NCBI GenBank assembly: GCA_031411235.1
Contig: JANOAR010000222.1
Coordinates: 1 to 10,735 of the forward strand
Source of the DNA: JANOAR01 sp031411235
Lineage (GTDB): Bacteria > Verrucomicrobiota > Verrucomicrobiia > Verrucomicrobiales > Verrucomicrobiaceae
DNA: 10,735 bases
Direction of reading: 5' to 3'
Shown: positions 1-6,512 of the stretch, in pieces
Layout of the letters: every line of letters begins with the position of its first letter
How positions within the stretch are numbered: position 1 is the stretch's first letter
Program-made: the position numbers and the translations under genes
Notes under the pieces: generated by a model
Databases searched by the model: none
The model's input: the letters and a program-made list of their open reading frames with translations, nothing else
What the model was told of the DNA's origin: nothing

Positions 1-117
1 ATGGCTGTGGCGAAGCGGGTGGCTAGTTTCAAACTTCGCGCCCATAGCGCAAGCCTAACGTTGAGTTTTGCAACGAGGTCGATGGGGGCGCGGAGCGAGC
101 GACAGGAGTGTGCGCGG

Positions 118-870
118 CTACTTGGTATTGTTCCAGGCTAACAACTGCTCCAGCAGGGCCACCGCCTCACTGGTGTAGGCTTGCAGCAGCACCTCGCCCT
201 TCACGGCGCTCGCTTGGCGGGGATCGCCGATGTGCCCTGCTTCGCTCTGCTCCCGCATGGTCAGAACTTGCACACTCGGGCCGAGGCTGGGCTTCAGCGA
301 TACGGCCTCGGTTTGCTTGAGGTCGCCGACCTGATCGGGGGCAATGCGCATGAGCATGGAGGTCTGCCATTCGCAGGCGTGGCCTCGGGGGGTCTTGGGG
401 TTGATGGATTGCACGGTGTCCCAGGGACGGACGGGGAGGTCGTCATAGCTGGCGTGGAGGAGCAGGAGATCGCGGCGGTCGCGGTGCTTTTCTTTGGTGT
501 CGGCGATGGCTTGCCTAGCATAGGGATCATTGCCCGAGCTGCCATTAAAAATGAGCAAGCGGTGGAATTGCTGGCCGATGAGGTTTTCCAACAAGCTGCT
601 GAGTAAGTCCACATACAGGCGCGGCGCGGTGCTGAGGGTGCCGGGGAAGTCGCTGTGACTCTGGGCGTTGCCTAGCCATAGGAGCGGCAGCACGAGGATG
701 GTGTGAGGCATTTGTTTCTCGACACGCCGGACGATTTCATTGGTGATCATGGCGGCGCTGCCAATGGGGAGATGGCGCCCATGCTGTTCGAGGGATGCGG
801 TCGGGATCAATACGGGTATGTCTCGCGATAGGGCAGCGACATCTGGCCATTTGAGATCGTGAAAATACAT
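118..870 (-). CDS. Creatininase-family protein, probably catalytically degenerate
   Basis: A 250-residue protein of the creatininase/creatinine amidohydrolase fold, matching the family's usual length of about 240-260. The signature E28-Q-H30-G-R-H-L-P-I-G is intact, as is H72-S-D-F-P-G-T-L-S, and the late block H164-A-C-E167-W-Q-T-S matches the family's HAGExETS. Compared with the family, three expected metal or active-site positions are changed: the Asp that follows HLPxG(S/T) is Ala39, the His of NGHGGN is Ser111 (N109-G-S-S-G-N), and the second Glu of HAGExETS is Gln169. I therefore expect weak or no amidohydrolase activity. The start at 870 was chosen because homology begins at MYFHDLKW. 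The frame stays open to 1104, but that extension is non-homologous and runs antisense into the MFS gene; an ATG at 933 is a lesser alternative. It is divergent from the transporter, which may carry a related metabolite. The substrate is unknown. Confidence 0.82.
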   Translation of the reverse strand: MYFHDLKWPDVAALSRDIPVLIPTASLEQHGRHLPIGSAAMITNEIVRRVEKQMPHTILVLPLLWLGNAQSHSDFPGTLSTAPRLYVDLLSSLLENLIGQQFHRLLIFNGSSGNDPYARQAIADTKEKHRDRRDLLLLHASYDDLPVRPWDTVQSINPKTPRGHACEWQTSMLMRIAPDQVGDLKQTEAVSLKPSLGPSVQVLTMREQSEAGHIGDPRQASAVKGEVLLQAYTSEAVALLEQLLAWNNTK

Positions 871-975
871 CGGGGTAGATTTTGAGCCCGTTGGGTGGGG
901 AATGACAAGCACGGAAGTGTCTGAGCCTTGCATTCCGTTGCGAAATGCCAAATGCTCGCGGCTTATTTTTGACGC

Positions 976-2247
976 ATGAGTTTCCCCACGACCCCATCTT
1001 CCCCGGCTACCGAGGTAAAAAGCCTTCGCGATCTTTCTCCCCAACAGGTGCGCTCGGGCCTCGCGGCCTGGCTCGGCTGGATGTTCGACGGGCTCGATAT
1101 GCATCTCTACACGCTGGTGGCCTCGGCGTTTGTGGCGCAGTTGCTACTGGTCGATGAGAGCGATCCCGATGTGGGCCGCAAGGGCTCCATCATCCAGGCG
1201 GCCTTTCTCGTGGGCTGGGCATTGGGCGGCGGCTTTTTTGGTCGTGTGGCCGATTTGCTGGGCCGCAGCCGAGCGCTGGTGTTGACGATCCTGACCTATG
1301 CCTGCTTCACAGGGCTGTCGTTTTTTGCCACTGAATGGTGGCACTTGCTGATCTTTCGCTTCCTCGCGGCCTTGGGCATCGGCGGTGAGTGGGCGGTGGG
1401 GGCTTCGCTGTTGTCGGAGACGTGGCCCAAGCGCTGGCGTCCCTGGATCGCGGCCACACTTCAGAGCGCGGTGAATTGCGGCGTGCTGCTGGCTTGTTTG
1501 GCGGGCACTTTGCTAAAGGGGCATCCGCCGCAATGGATTTTCCTGGTGGGGGTGTTGCCAGCTTTTATCACCCTGTGGATTCGCAGCGCGGTGCCCGAGA
1601 CGGAGGAGTGGACGGAGGCCCGAAAAGGCCAGGAGACACCGCGCATCAGCGCGTTGTTTGGCCCTGGGGTGCGCAGCATCACGCTACGCGTCATGCTCAT
1701 CTGCGCGGTGTCGCTCACGGCGCATTGGACGTTCCTTTTCTGGCAGCAAAAATACATCCGCAGCCTAGCCGAGGTGGGCGACTCCATCGTGAACAAAGAC
1801 CACGCGACAGTAATGGCACTGCTGTGGATCATGGTCGGTTCGCTGATTGGAAATTTCGTCGCGGGTGGGCTGGCGAAGGTCATGGGTTATGCCAAAGCGA
1901 TTGCGCTCATGCTGGCCGGGTACTTCGTGGTGATGTGGCTAACGTTCTCAAATGTGCATAGCCTTGGAGTGACGTATTGGCTCTTTGCGGCACTTGGCCT
2001 TATGCAGGGGTGTTTTGGCCTTTTCACCATGTGTCTGCCGCCGCTCTTCCCGGTTTTGCTGCGCAGCACGGGAGCAGGCTTTTGCTACAACATAGGCCGC
2101 CTGCTCTCTGCGGCTGGCGTGGTGTTTTTTGGCATTTTCAACAAGGTGGAAGGGGACTTCGCCGGAGTACTGCTCACCGCCTCCTACTTGTTCATCCCAG
2201 CCGCCTTTTTTGCCTTGTTCTTGCCAGATCAAGGCAAGGATGAATAA
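976..2247 (+). CDS. Major facilitator superfamily transporter
   Basis: A 423-residue inner-membrane protein with about 12 hydrophobic segments, the size expected of an MFS permease. The pattern GWMFDGLDMHLY at 34-45, with D38 and D41 in helix 1, motif A at 89-99 (GRVADLLGRSR) between helices 2 and 3, and R128 followed by GIGGEW (134-139) in helix 4 are typical of the organic-acid branches of the superfamily, such as the aromatic-acid:H+ and sialate:H+ symporters. A second motif-A-like loop is degenerate (AGGLAKVMGYAKA, about residues 298-310). Secondary transport of a small carboxylate or sugar acid is therefore likely, but the substrate cannot be read from sequence. The first ATG of the frame gives a sensible short cytoplasmic N-terminus and has no Shine-Dalgarno motif. 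The gene is divergent from the creatininase-like gene, with 105 bases between starts, and lies 33 bases upstream of the HEAT-like gene. Confidence 0.9.
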   Translation: MSFPTTPSSPATEVKSLRDLSPQQVRSGLAAWLGWMFDGLDMHLYTLVASAFVAQLLLVDESDPDVGRKGSIIQAAFLVGWALGGGFFGRVADLLGRSRALVLTILTYACFTGLSFFATEWWHLLIFRFLAALGIGGEWAVGASLLSETWPKRWRPWIAATLQSAVNCGVLLACLAGTLLKGHPPQWIFLVGVLPAFITLWIRSAVPETEEWTEARKGQETPRISALFGPGVRSITLRVMLICAVSLTAHWTFLFWQQKYIRSLAEVGDSIVNKDHATVMALLWIMVGSLIGNFVAGGLAKVMGYAKAIALMLAGYFVVMWLTFSNVHSLGVTYWLFAALGLMQGCFGLFTMCLPPLFPVLLRSTGAGFCYNIGRLLSAAGVVFFGIFNKVEGDFAGVLLTASYLFIPAAFFALFLPDQGKDE

Positions 2248-2280
2248 GCGTATTTAACTACGTTTTCACATTTCAACCAA

Positions 2281-3063
2281 ATGAACACCCCCATAGCAAA
2301 GCCGGGTCAGGTCATCGTCGTTGGTTTATTGATTGTAGTGGTTGCAATCCTAGGGGGTTATTACTTAGCAGGTTCCAAAAACTCAGAGACTCTTTTTGCC
2401 CTCCCAAAACCCTCTCTTTCCACCCCAAACAAGGAGCCTGGAAAGGCGGGTGCGGCGGCATCTCAAAGCCCCAGCAATACCCCGGCAAAATGGAGCCCAC
2501 CTGAGGGTGATCCAGTGGAGCGCTACCGCGCGGCGAAGGGAGCCAAAGAGAGACATGATGTCATCTCCAACTTCATGGCGCTGGGGCATGATCGCAATGC
2601 CACGATGCTCATTGAGGCGCTCAATGACCCTGACGTGGGGGTGCAAATTTTTGCCGTGGAGAGCAGCACCGCGCTTGAGGCGGCGCTGGCTCACAAGGTG
2701 CTCACCCAAGCCTGCGTGAACAAGACCGCCGACGTGCGCCAGATGGCCTGGAGTCTGCTCGCGCCCTACGGCATCGACGAGAAAGCCCAGACCTTCGCTC
2801 AGGTGCTTATCCAAGGCCCGGACGCTGCCTTCGACGAGGCCTTCCAAGAGATGAGCATCAACCCCGAGCGCCCGCTTTTCGAGACGATGCTGAATGCCAC
2901 GCTGCACACTGATGCCAAACGCACGCCGCGCCTGCTGACTGAAATGCAGGAGTGGCTTGAGCGGGCGGGCGAGGTGCCCAAGTTTAAAAGTGCGCCCGAA
3001 ATGATGGCTTGGTGGACGGCCAACCAGAAGCACTACGACCAGTACCTGCTGCGGCTCGATTGA
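2281..3063 (+). CDS. Membrane-anchored protein, possible HEAT-like helical repeats
   Basis: A 260-residue protein. A single hydrophobic segment at about residues 11-29, with Lys7 before it and no signal-peptidase motif that I can see, suggests an N-terminal anchor and an external body. Residues 31-85 are rich in Pro, Ser, Ala and Lys and look unstructured. From about 85 on the protein is amphipathic helices; segments such as N-A-T-M-L-I-E-A-L-N-D-P-D-V-G-V-Q and T-A-D-V-R-Q-M-A-W-S-L-L resemble HEAT repeats, in which a D-x-V pair starts the second helix. Such repeats usually hold partner proteins; no catalytic motif is seen. It starts 33 bases after the MFS stop and may be co-transcribed with it. 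A strong terminator lies about 145 bases downstream. The HEAT assignment is by eye and tentative, and no specific function is claimed. Confidence 0.75.
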   Translation: MNTPIAKPGQVIVVGLLIVVVAILGGYYLAGSKNSETLFALPKPSLSTPNKEPGKAGAAASQSPSNTPAKWSPPEGDPVERYRAAKGAKERHDVISNFMALGHDRNATMLIEALNDPDVGVQIFAVESSTALEAALAHKVLTQACVNKTADVRQMAWSLLAPYGIDEKAQTFAQVLIQGPDAAFDEAFQEMSINPERPLFETMLNATLHTDAKRTPRLLTEMQEWLERAGEVPKFKSAPEMMAWWTANQKHYDQYLLRLD

Positions 3064-3206
3064 ACTCAAAAATAGGTGAAAATTTTCTCGCCTTTCGGCC
3101 CAAAAAATGCAGGAATGATTTTTGTCTGACCCACCGGCTCCTGGCCGTCTCTCAAGAGCAGCTCCCAGGTGGACCTTTGGCCGGACAAAACGATAATCCC
3201 AAATCC

Positions 3207-3257
3207 AAGTGGGGCGGCAGGACCGAAAGGCACCCAAAGCCGCCCCGCTTCGTTTTT
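3207..3257 (+). terminator. Rho-independent terminator after the HEAT-like gene
   Basis: The arms 3207-3218 and 3239-3250 pair over 12 positions with one G-T pair; the core GGGGCGGC/GCCGCCCC is perfect. The loop is 20 bases, and a run of five T follows at 3253-3257. The T run is on the + strand side only, so it should end transcription of the MFS/HEAT-like unit. Confidence 0.8.
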
Positions 3258-3325
3258 AGCCCAGCGCCGCGTTTGAAAAAGGGAGCGCGGGGTTCCCCAC
3301 AGCGTTCTTTTTAGCCCAGCGCCGC
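3253..3325. repeat. 18-bp direct repeat duplicating the end of valS
   Basis: The 18 bases TTTTTAGCCCAGCGCCGC occur at 3253-3270 and again at 3308-3325, a period of 55. The second copy is the true end of valS (codons for A-A-L-G-stop on the - strand). The first copy repeats the same codons and stop just beyond it. The sequence between the copies contains the - strand terminator candidate. Confidence 0.85.
3276..3300 (-). terminator. Candidate terminator of valS
   Basis: Read on the - strand, GTGGGGAACCCCGC (3300-3287) forms a short G/C-rich hairpin of about six pairs, including one G-T and a very tight loop. A short spacer and a run of five T (3280-3276) follow. It begins about 10 bases after the valS stop. 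The stem is short, so termination could be partial. Confidence 0.5.
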
Positions 3326-6181
3326 CAGCATTTCAGCCAGCTTGGCCTTCTTGGCGTTCCAATCCACCAAGCGGGCGCGGTGCTCATCCAGAACGCTGGC
3401 GGGCACCTTCTCGGCGAAGGCGGGATTGGCGAATTTGGCTTCCACCTTGCCAATTTCGGCGACGACTTTTTCCAGCTCTTTACCCACGCGTTTGCGCTCG
3501 GCGTCTTTGTCGATCAGACCTTCCAGCGGCATGATGATCTCGCCGACATCGCTCAGCGCGATGGGCGTGCCCGTCGGTGCAACGTAGGCGGGGTCGAGGG
3601 TGACGCTGGCCACGCCGGCGAGCAGGGCGAGGGTGTCGGCTTCACCAGCGACCCAGCCAGCGCTGGGCTTCAGGATAATGGCGACGCCTTTGGCCGTGGC
3701 GAGGTTGTACTCGGCCTTTAGATTGCGGATGCGTGCAGCGCTGTTGTAGATCGCGGCCGTGCGCTCCTGAGCCTGGGCGACGGCAGCAGCGTCGAAGCCT
3801 GCGAGCGCGGGCTGCGCGGGGAATTTCGTCGTGGTCAGAAAGGTGCCTGCTTCGCCGTAGCCCATCATGGCCCACAACTCCTCGGTGATGTGCGGCATGA
3901 AGGGATGCAGGTGCATGAGCAAGCGGCTCAGGCAGGCGTCCATAACGGCCAGCGTGGCCGCACGATTCGGCGTGCCTTCGCGCGTGTCATTCTTCGCTGC
4001 TTCCAGGAAGAGGTCGCAGTAGTTGCCCCAGAAGAACTCATAACACAGTGCTGCGACGGTGTTGAACTCATAAGCCAAGTAAGCGGCTTCGATCTTGGTT
4101 TGGAGCTGGTCGAGCTTGGCAAGGATGTCGAGGGCGTAGATCGAGGCGTTTTCCGTTTCCCGTTTACCGTTTCCCGTGAGGGCTTCGGCATCGCCCTGCA
4201 TCTGGCGGAAGCGCGCGGCATTCCACAGCTTGGTGGCGAAGTTGCGGCCCTGCTCCACGCATTGCTCGTCGAAGTGAATGTCCGCCCCCTGGGGAGCGCT
4301 ACGCATGATGCCGAAGCGCAGGGCATCGGCTCCGAACTTGGCGATGAGGTCGAGCGGGTCGGGCGAGTTGCCCAGCGACTTGCTCATCTTGCGCCCCTGC
4401 TTGTCGCGGATGATGCCGGTGAAATACACGTTCTTGAACGGCAGCTCGCCCCTGTATTCGTAGCCCGCCATGATCATGCGTGCGACCCAGAAGAAGATGA
4501 TGTCCGGGCCCGTGACGAGATCGGTCGTCGGGTAGAAGGCCTTCAAGTCGGCGGTCTCGTTCGGCCAGCCCATCGTGGCGAAGGGCCAGAGCCAGGAGCT
4601 GAACCAGGTGTCGAGGACGTCGGGGTCTTGTTCCCACCAGCTCATTTCTTCAAGCTGCTTTATTAAATCAGGATCAAGCGTGCTGACGGAAATGACGATT
4701 TCCCTCAATTCGGCACCCTTGTCGTACAGGTCTATTCCCAACTTGTTCAGTGCGACTGAGTCCGCTGGCACTGGCTTCCCATCAATTGTTATAGCAACTT
4801 CTGGGCAGTCTTTAGCGCAAAAGCGCTGATGCCCAGTTGTCAACGGACAGAGAATTTCGGACATCTCCAAGCAAGCCCCTGCAAAGGTACCTTCATAAGT
4901 GAAGCTCCAAACCGGCACCCGATGCCCCCACCACAACTGGCGCGAGATGCACCAGTCTTGCAGGCCGCCCATCCAGTGATCATAGACCTTCGCCCAGCGG
5001 TCGGGGAAGAAGCGCATCTCGCCTTTGGCCACGACTTCCTGCGAAGGCTGCACGCTCGGATACTTCAAGAACCACTGCTCGCTCAAACGATGCTCAATCG
5101 GCACATCGGCGCGTTCGGAGTAGCCGACATTGTTTTGATACGGCTCTTCCTTCACCATTGAACCGATCTCGGTGAGCAACTCCGCTGCACGTTTGCGTGC
5201 TGCGAAGCGCTCCATACCACCGAGGTCTTTGCCCGCGAGTTCATTGAGGATGCCGTTGGGATGCATCACGTCGATGACGGGCAAGCTGTGGCGTTGCGCG
5301 ATCTCGAAGTCAGCCTTGTCATGCGCTGGCGTCACTTTCAGCACGCCCGTGCCGAAGGTGAAATCGACATGTTCATCGCCGACGATAGGCAACTCGGCTT
5401 GGTTCTCCAAAGGCAGCGGACGACGCACATGCTTGCCGATGAGATGAGCGTAGCGCGGATCGTTCGGATTGACCGCGATGGCGGTATCGCCGGGGATCAC
5501 TTCGGGGCGCGTGGTGGCGATTTCCAGCCAGGTGCCGGGCTCCTCAATGACTTCTACTTTGAAGTGATACATCGTGCCGTTCTGCGGCTTCATCGTCACC
5601 TCTTCATCGCTCAGCGCGGTGAGGCTGGACGGGCACCAATTCACCATGCGCTTGCCACGGTAGATCATTCCCTTTTTGTAGAGATCGACGAACACGCGCT
5701 GCACGCAGCGGCTGTAGTCCTCGTCCATGGTGAAGCGCTCGCGGCTCCAGTCGCAGGACGCGCCGAGTTTTTTGAGCTGCTGGATGATGATGCCGCCGTG
5801 CTTCTCCTTCCATTCCCAGATCTTCTCCACGAGGCCCTCGCGACCGAGGTCATCACGATGCTTGATGACGCCCTGTTTTTTGAGGTTCTTCTCCACCACG
5901 TTCTGCGTGGCGATGCCTGCGTGGTCAGTGCCGGGGAGCCAGAGCACTTCCTTGCCCAACATCCGAGCGCGGCGGCAGAGGATGTCTTGGATGGTGTTGT
6001 TCAGCACATGCCCGAGCGTGAGGATACCTGTGACATTCGGCGGCGGGATGACGATGGAATACGCGGGGCGCTCGGGGCTCACACGCGCTGGATCGGCGGT
6101 GAAACATCCGGCTTCGTTCCATTGGGTCTGCCAGCGCTCTTCGACTTCGGCTGGCGTGTAGGTCTTGCTAATCTCAGGCAT
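3311..6181 (-). CDS. valS: Valine--tRNA ligase (ValRS)
   Basis: A 956-residue class I aminoacyl-tRNA synthetase that charges tRNA-Val in the cytoplasm; the length is normal. P46-P-P-N-V-T-G leads into the HIGH box, which here is T55-L-G-H58. The LPGTDHAGIATQ block follows. The editing domain contains GDTAIAVNP and FGTGVLKVTPAHDKADFEIA. Then come WWGHRVPVW, DVLDTWFSSWLWPF and K598-M-S-K-S602. The C-terminal 70 residues are a charged coiled coil, the tRNA-binding arm typical of ValRS. Between WGHRVPVW and DVLDTWFSS lies a long variable insert (about residues 424-514) with several Cys, encoded by DNA of lower GC. Near 4150 a small heptanucleotide repeat is translated as G-N-G-K-R-E-T-E-N. The ATG at 6181 has no Shine-Dalgarno motif. 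Expression from its own promoter in the upstream gap is likely but unproven. Confidence 0.98.
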   Translation of the reverse strand: MPEISKTYTPAEVEERWQTQWNEAGCFTADPARVSPERPAYSIVIPPPNVTGILTLGHVLNNTIQDILCRRARMLGKEVLWLPGTDHAGIATQNVVEKNLKKQGVIKHRDDLGREGLVEKIWEWKEKHGGIIIQQLKKLGASCDWSRERFTMDEDYSRCVQRVFVDLYKKGMIYRGKRMVNWCPSSLTALSDEEVTMKPQNGTMYHFKVEVIEEPGTWLEIATTRPEVIPGDTAIAVNPNDPRYAHLIGKHVRRPLPLENQAELPIVGDEHVDFTFGTGVLKVTPAHDKADFEIAQRHSLPVIDVMHPNGILNELAGKDLGGMERFAARKRAAELLTEIGSMVKEEPYQNNVGYSERADVPIEHRLSEQWFLKYPSVQPSQEVVAKGEMRFFPDRWAKVYDHWMGGLQDWCISRQLWWGHRVPVWSFTYEGTFAGACLEMSEILCPLTTGHQRFCAKDCPEVAITIDGKPVPADSVALNKLGIDLYDKGAELREIVISVSTLDPDLIKQLEEMSWWEQDPDVLDTWFSSWLWPFATMGWPNETADLKAFYPTTDLVTGPDIIFFWVARMIMAGYEYRGELPFKNVYFTGIIRDKQGRKMSKSLGNSPDPLDLIAKFGADALRFGIMRSAPQGADIHFDEQCVEQGRNFATKLWNAARFRQMQGDAEALTGNGKRETENASIYALDILAKLDQLQTKIEAAYLAYEFNTVAALCYEFFWGNYCDLFLEAAKNDTREGTPNRAATLAVMDACLSRLLMHLHPFMPHITEELWAMMGYGEAGTFLTTTKFPAQPALAGFDAAAVAQAQERTAAIYNSAARIRNLKAEYNLATAKGVAIILKPSAGWVAGEADTLALLAGVASVTLDPAYVAPTGTPIALSDVGEIIMPLEGLIDKDAERKRVGKELEKVVAEIGKVEAKFANPAFAEKVPASVLDEHRARLVDWNAKKAKLAEMLAALG
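4148..4178. repeat. Heptanucleotide tandem repeat inside valS
   Basis: Four units of seven bases, TTCCGTT, TCCCGTT, TACCGTT and TCCCGTG (4151-4178), lie in tandem, consensus TNCCGTT. On the coding strand the unit reads roughly ACGGGAA. Three units equal seven codons, so expansion by three keeps frame. It encodes a hydrophilic loop in the anticodon-binding region of ValRS. Confidence 0.75.
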
Positions 6182-6213
6182 AAAATGGGGCGCGGATCAT
6201 GGCGCAGAGAATG

Positions 6214-6303
6214 CGGAATGCAAAAGGCCGAATAGCGAATTGAGGAGCCTAAAGAATCAAAGACTATCCCTCGGTGCTGGTGGCTCTGCCATTCGGCATT
6301 CCG
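6214..6303 (-). repeat. Nested inverted repeats in the presumed valS leader
   Basis: On the - strand the segment CGGAATGCCGAAT (6303-6291) can pair with ATTCGG (6233-6228) and CATTCCG (6220-6214), leaving a seven-base bulge on one side. Inside this, GAGCC (6286-6282) can pair with GGCTC (6249-6245). The structure would end 32 bases before the valS ATG. Pairings were found by eye and not folded. Confidence 0.5.
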
Positions 6304-6320
6304 GCTGACTTGTTCCCACC

Positions 6321-6349
6321 GTTATTGGTATGGAAGGATTAACTGGCAA
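6321..6349 (-). promoter_or_regulatory. Weak promoter candidate for valS
   Basis: On the - strand TTGCCA (6349-6344) is followed after 17 bases by AATAAC (6326-6321). The spacing is ideal but the -10 hexamer lacks the final T. A transcript from here would carry a leader of about 130 bases containing the nested inverted repeats. Confidence 0.3.
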
Positions 6350-6408
6350 ACTCTCTCTTATCAGTAAGGGCTGTGAAGATGTGAACAGACTGTGTTCCTC
6401 TCAACGGG

Positions 6409-6425
6409 CCTGTGGGTTCCACAGG
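6409..6425. repeat. Perfect 7-bp inverted repeat
   Basis: CCTGTGG and CCACAGG are separated by GTT. The hairpin has a very small loop and no T run on either side, so it is not a standard terminator. It may be a protein-binding site or part of an RNA fold between rnc and valS; its role is unknown. Confidence 0.5.
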
Positions 6426-6480
6426 GTTGCAGACCGTGAGTAGTCCTGCGCATGACTTGCGGCGACCCGTGAGTTGCACT

Positions 6481-6498
6481 CATAACTGATAGGTTATG
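6481..6498. repeat. Perfect 6-bp inverted repeat just after rnc
   Basis: CATAAC and GTTATG flank TGATAG, starting 14 bases beyond the rnc stop codon on the - strand. It could form a hairpin at the rnc message end that protects or matures the 3' end, but no T run follows. Confidence 0.45.
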
Positions 6499-6512
6499 CA
6501 GAAATGGAACAT

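Larger units (their letters stand above)
6182..6512. other. Gene-free rnc-valS interval with several inverted repeats
   Basis: About 330 bases on the - strand path from rnc to valS, with no credible coding frame. It contains two hairpin-capable palindromes nearer rnc (6481-6498, CATAAC/GTTATG; 6409-6425, CCTGTGG/CCACAGG), a weak promoter candidate (6349-6321) and nested inverted repeats nearer valS (6214-6303). Neither palindrome is followed by a T run on the - strand, so I do not call a terminator for rnc. No match to tmRNA, RNase P RNA, SRP RNA or a known riboswitch was recognised by eye. Confidence 0.6.

Noticed and set aside
34..53. Imperfect hairpin CTTCGCGC/GCGCAAG as a terminator of the creatininase-like gene
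   Set aside because: The stem has a bulge, is 65 bases from the stop, and only a short, interrupted T stretch follows on the - strand.
1..141. Short + strand frame at the left edge (46 codons from an ATG at base 1)
   Set aside because: The codons look random, it overlaps the creatininase-like stop on the other strand, and nothing in the product is recognisable. It could be the tail of a gene from outside the window, but this cannot be shown.
871..1104. N-terminal extension of the creatininase-like protein up to 1104
   Set aside because: The frame is open, but the extra residues are basic, non-homologous and antisense to the first helix of the MFS gene. Family homology begins at the ATG at 870.
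2383..3237. Long - strand frame opposite the HEAT-like gene (284 codons)
   Set aside because: The + strand frame has a membrane anchor, sensible composition and a matching terminator. The - strand frame runs through that terminator and shows no domain.
5261..6235. Long + strand frame opposite valS (324 codons)
   Set aside because: It is the antisense shadow of valS in a GC-rich gene; the product has no recognisable motif while the - strand matches ValRS throughout.
6311..6326. T-box-like sequence (GGTGGGAAC) in the valS leader
   Set aside because: The motif resembles TGGNACC only in part. The base facing the tRNA discriminator does not fit tRNA-Val, no valine specifier loop or terminator is visible, and T-boxes are not known to me from this phylum.
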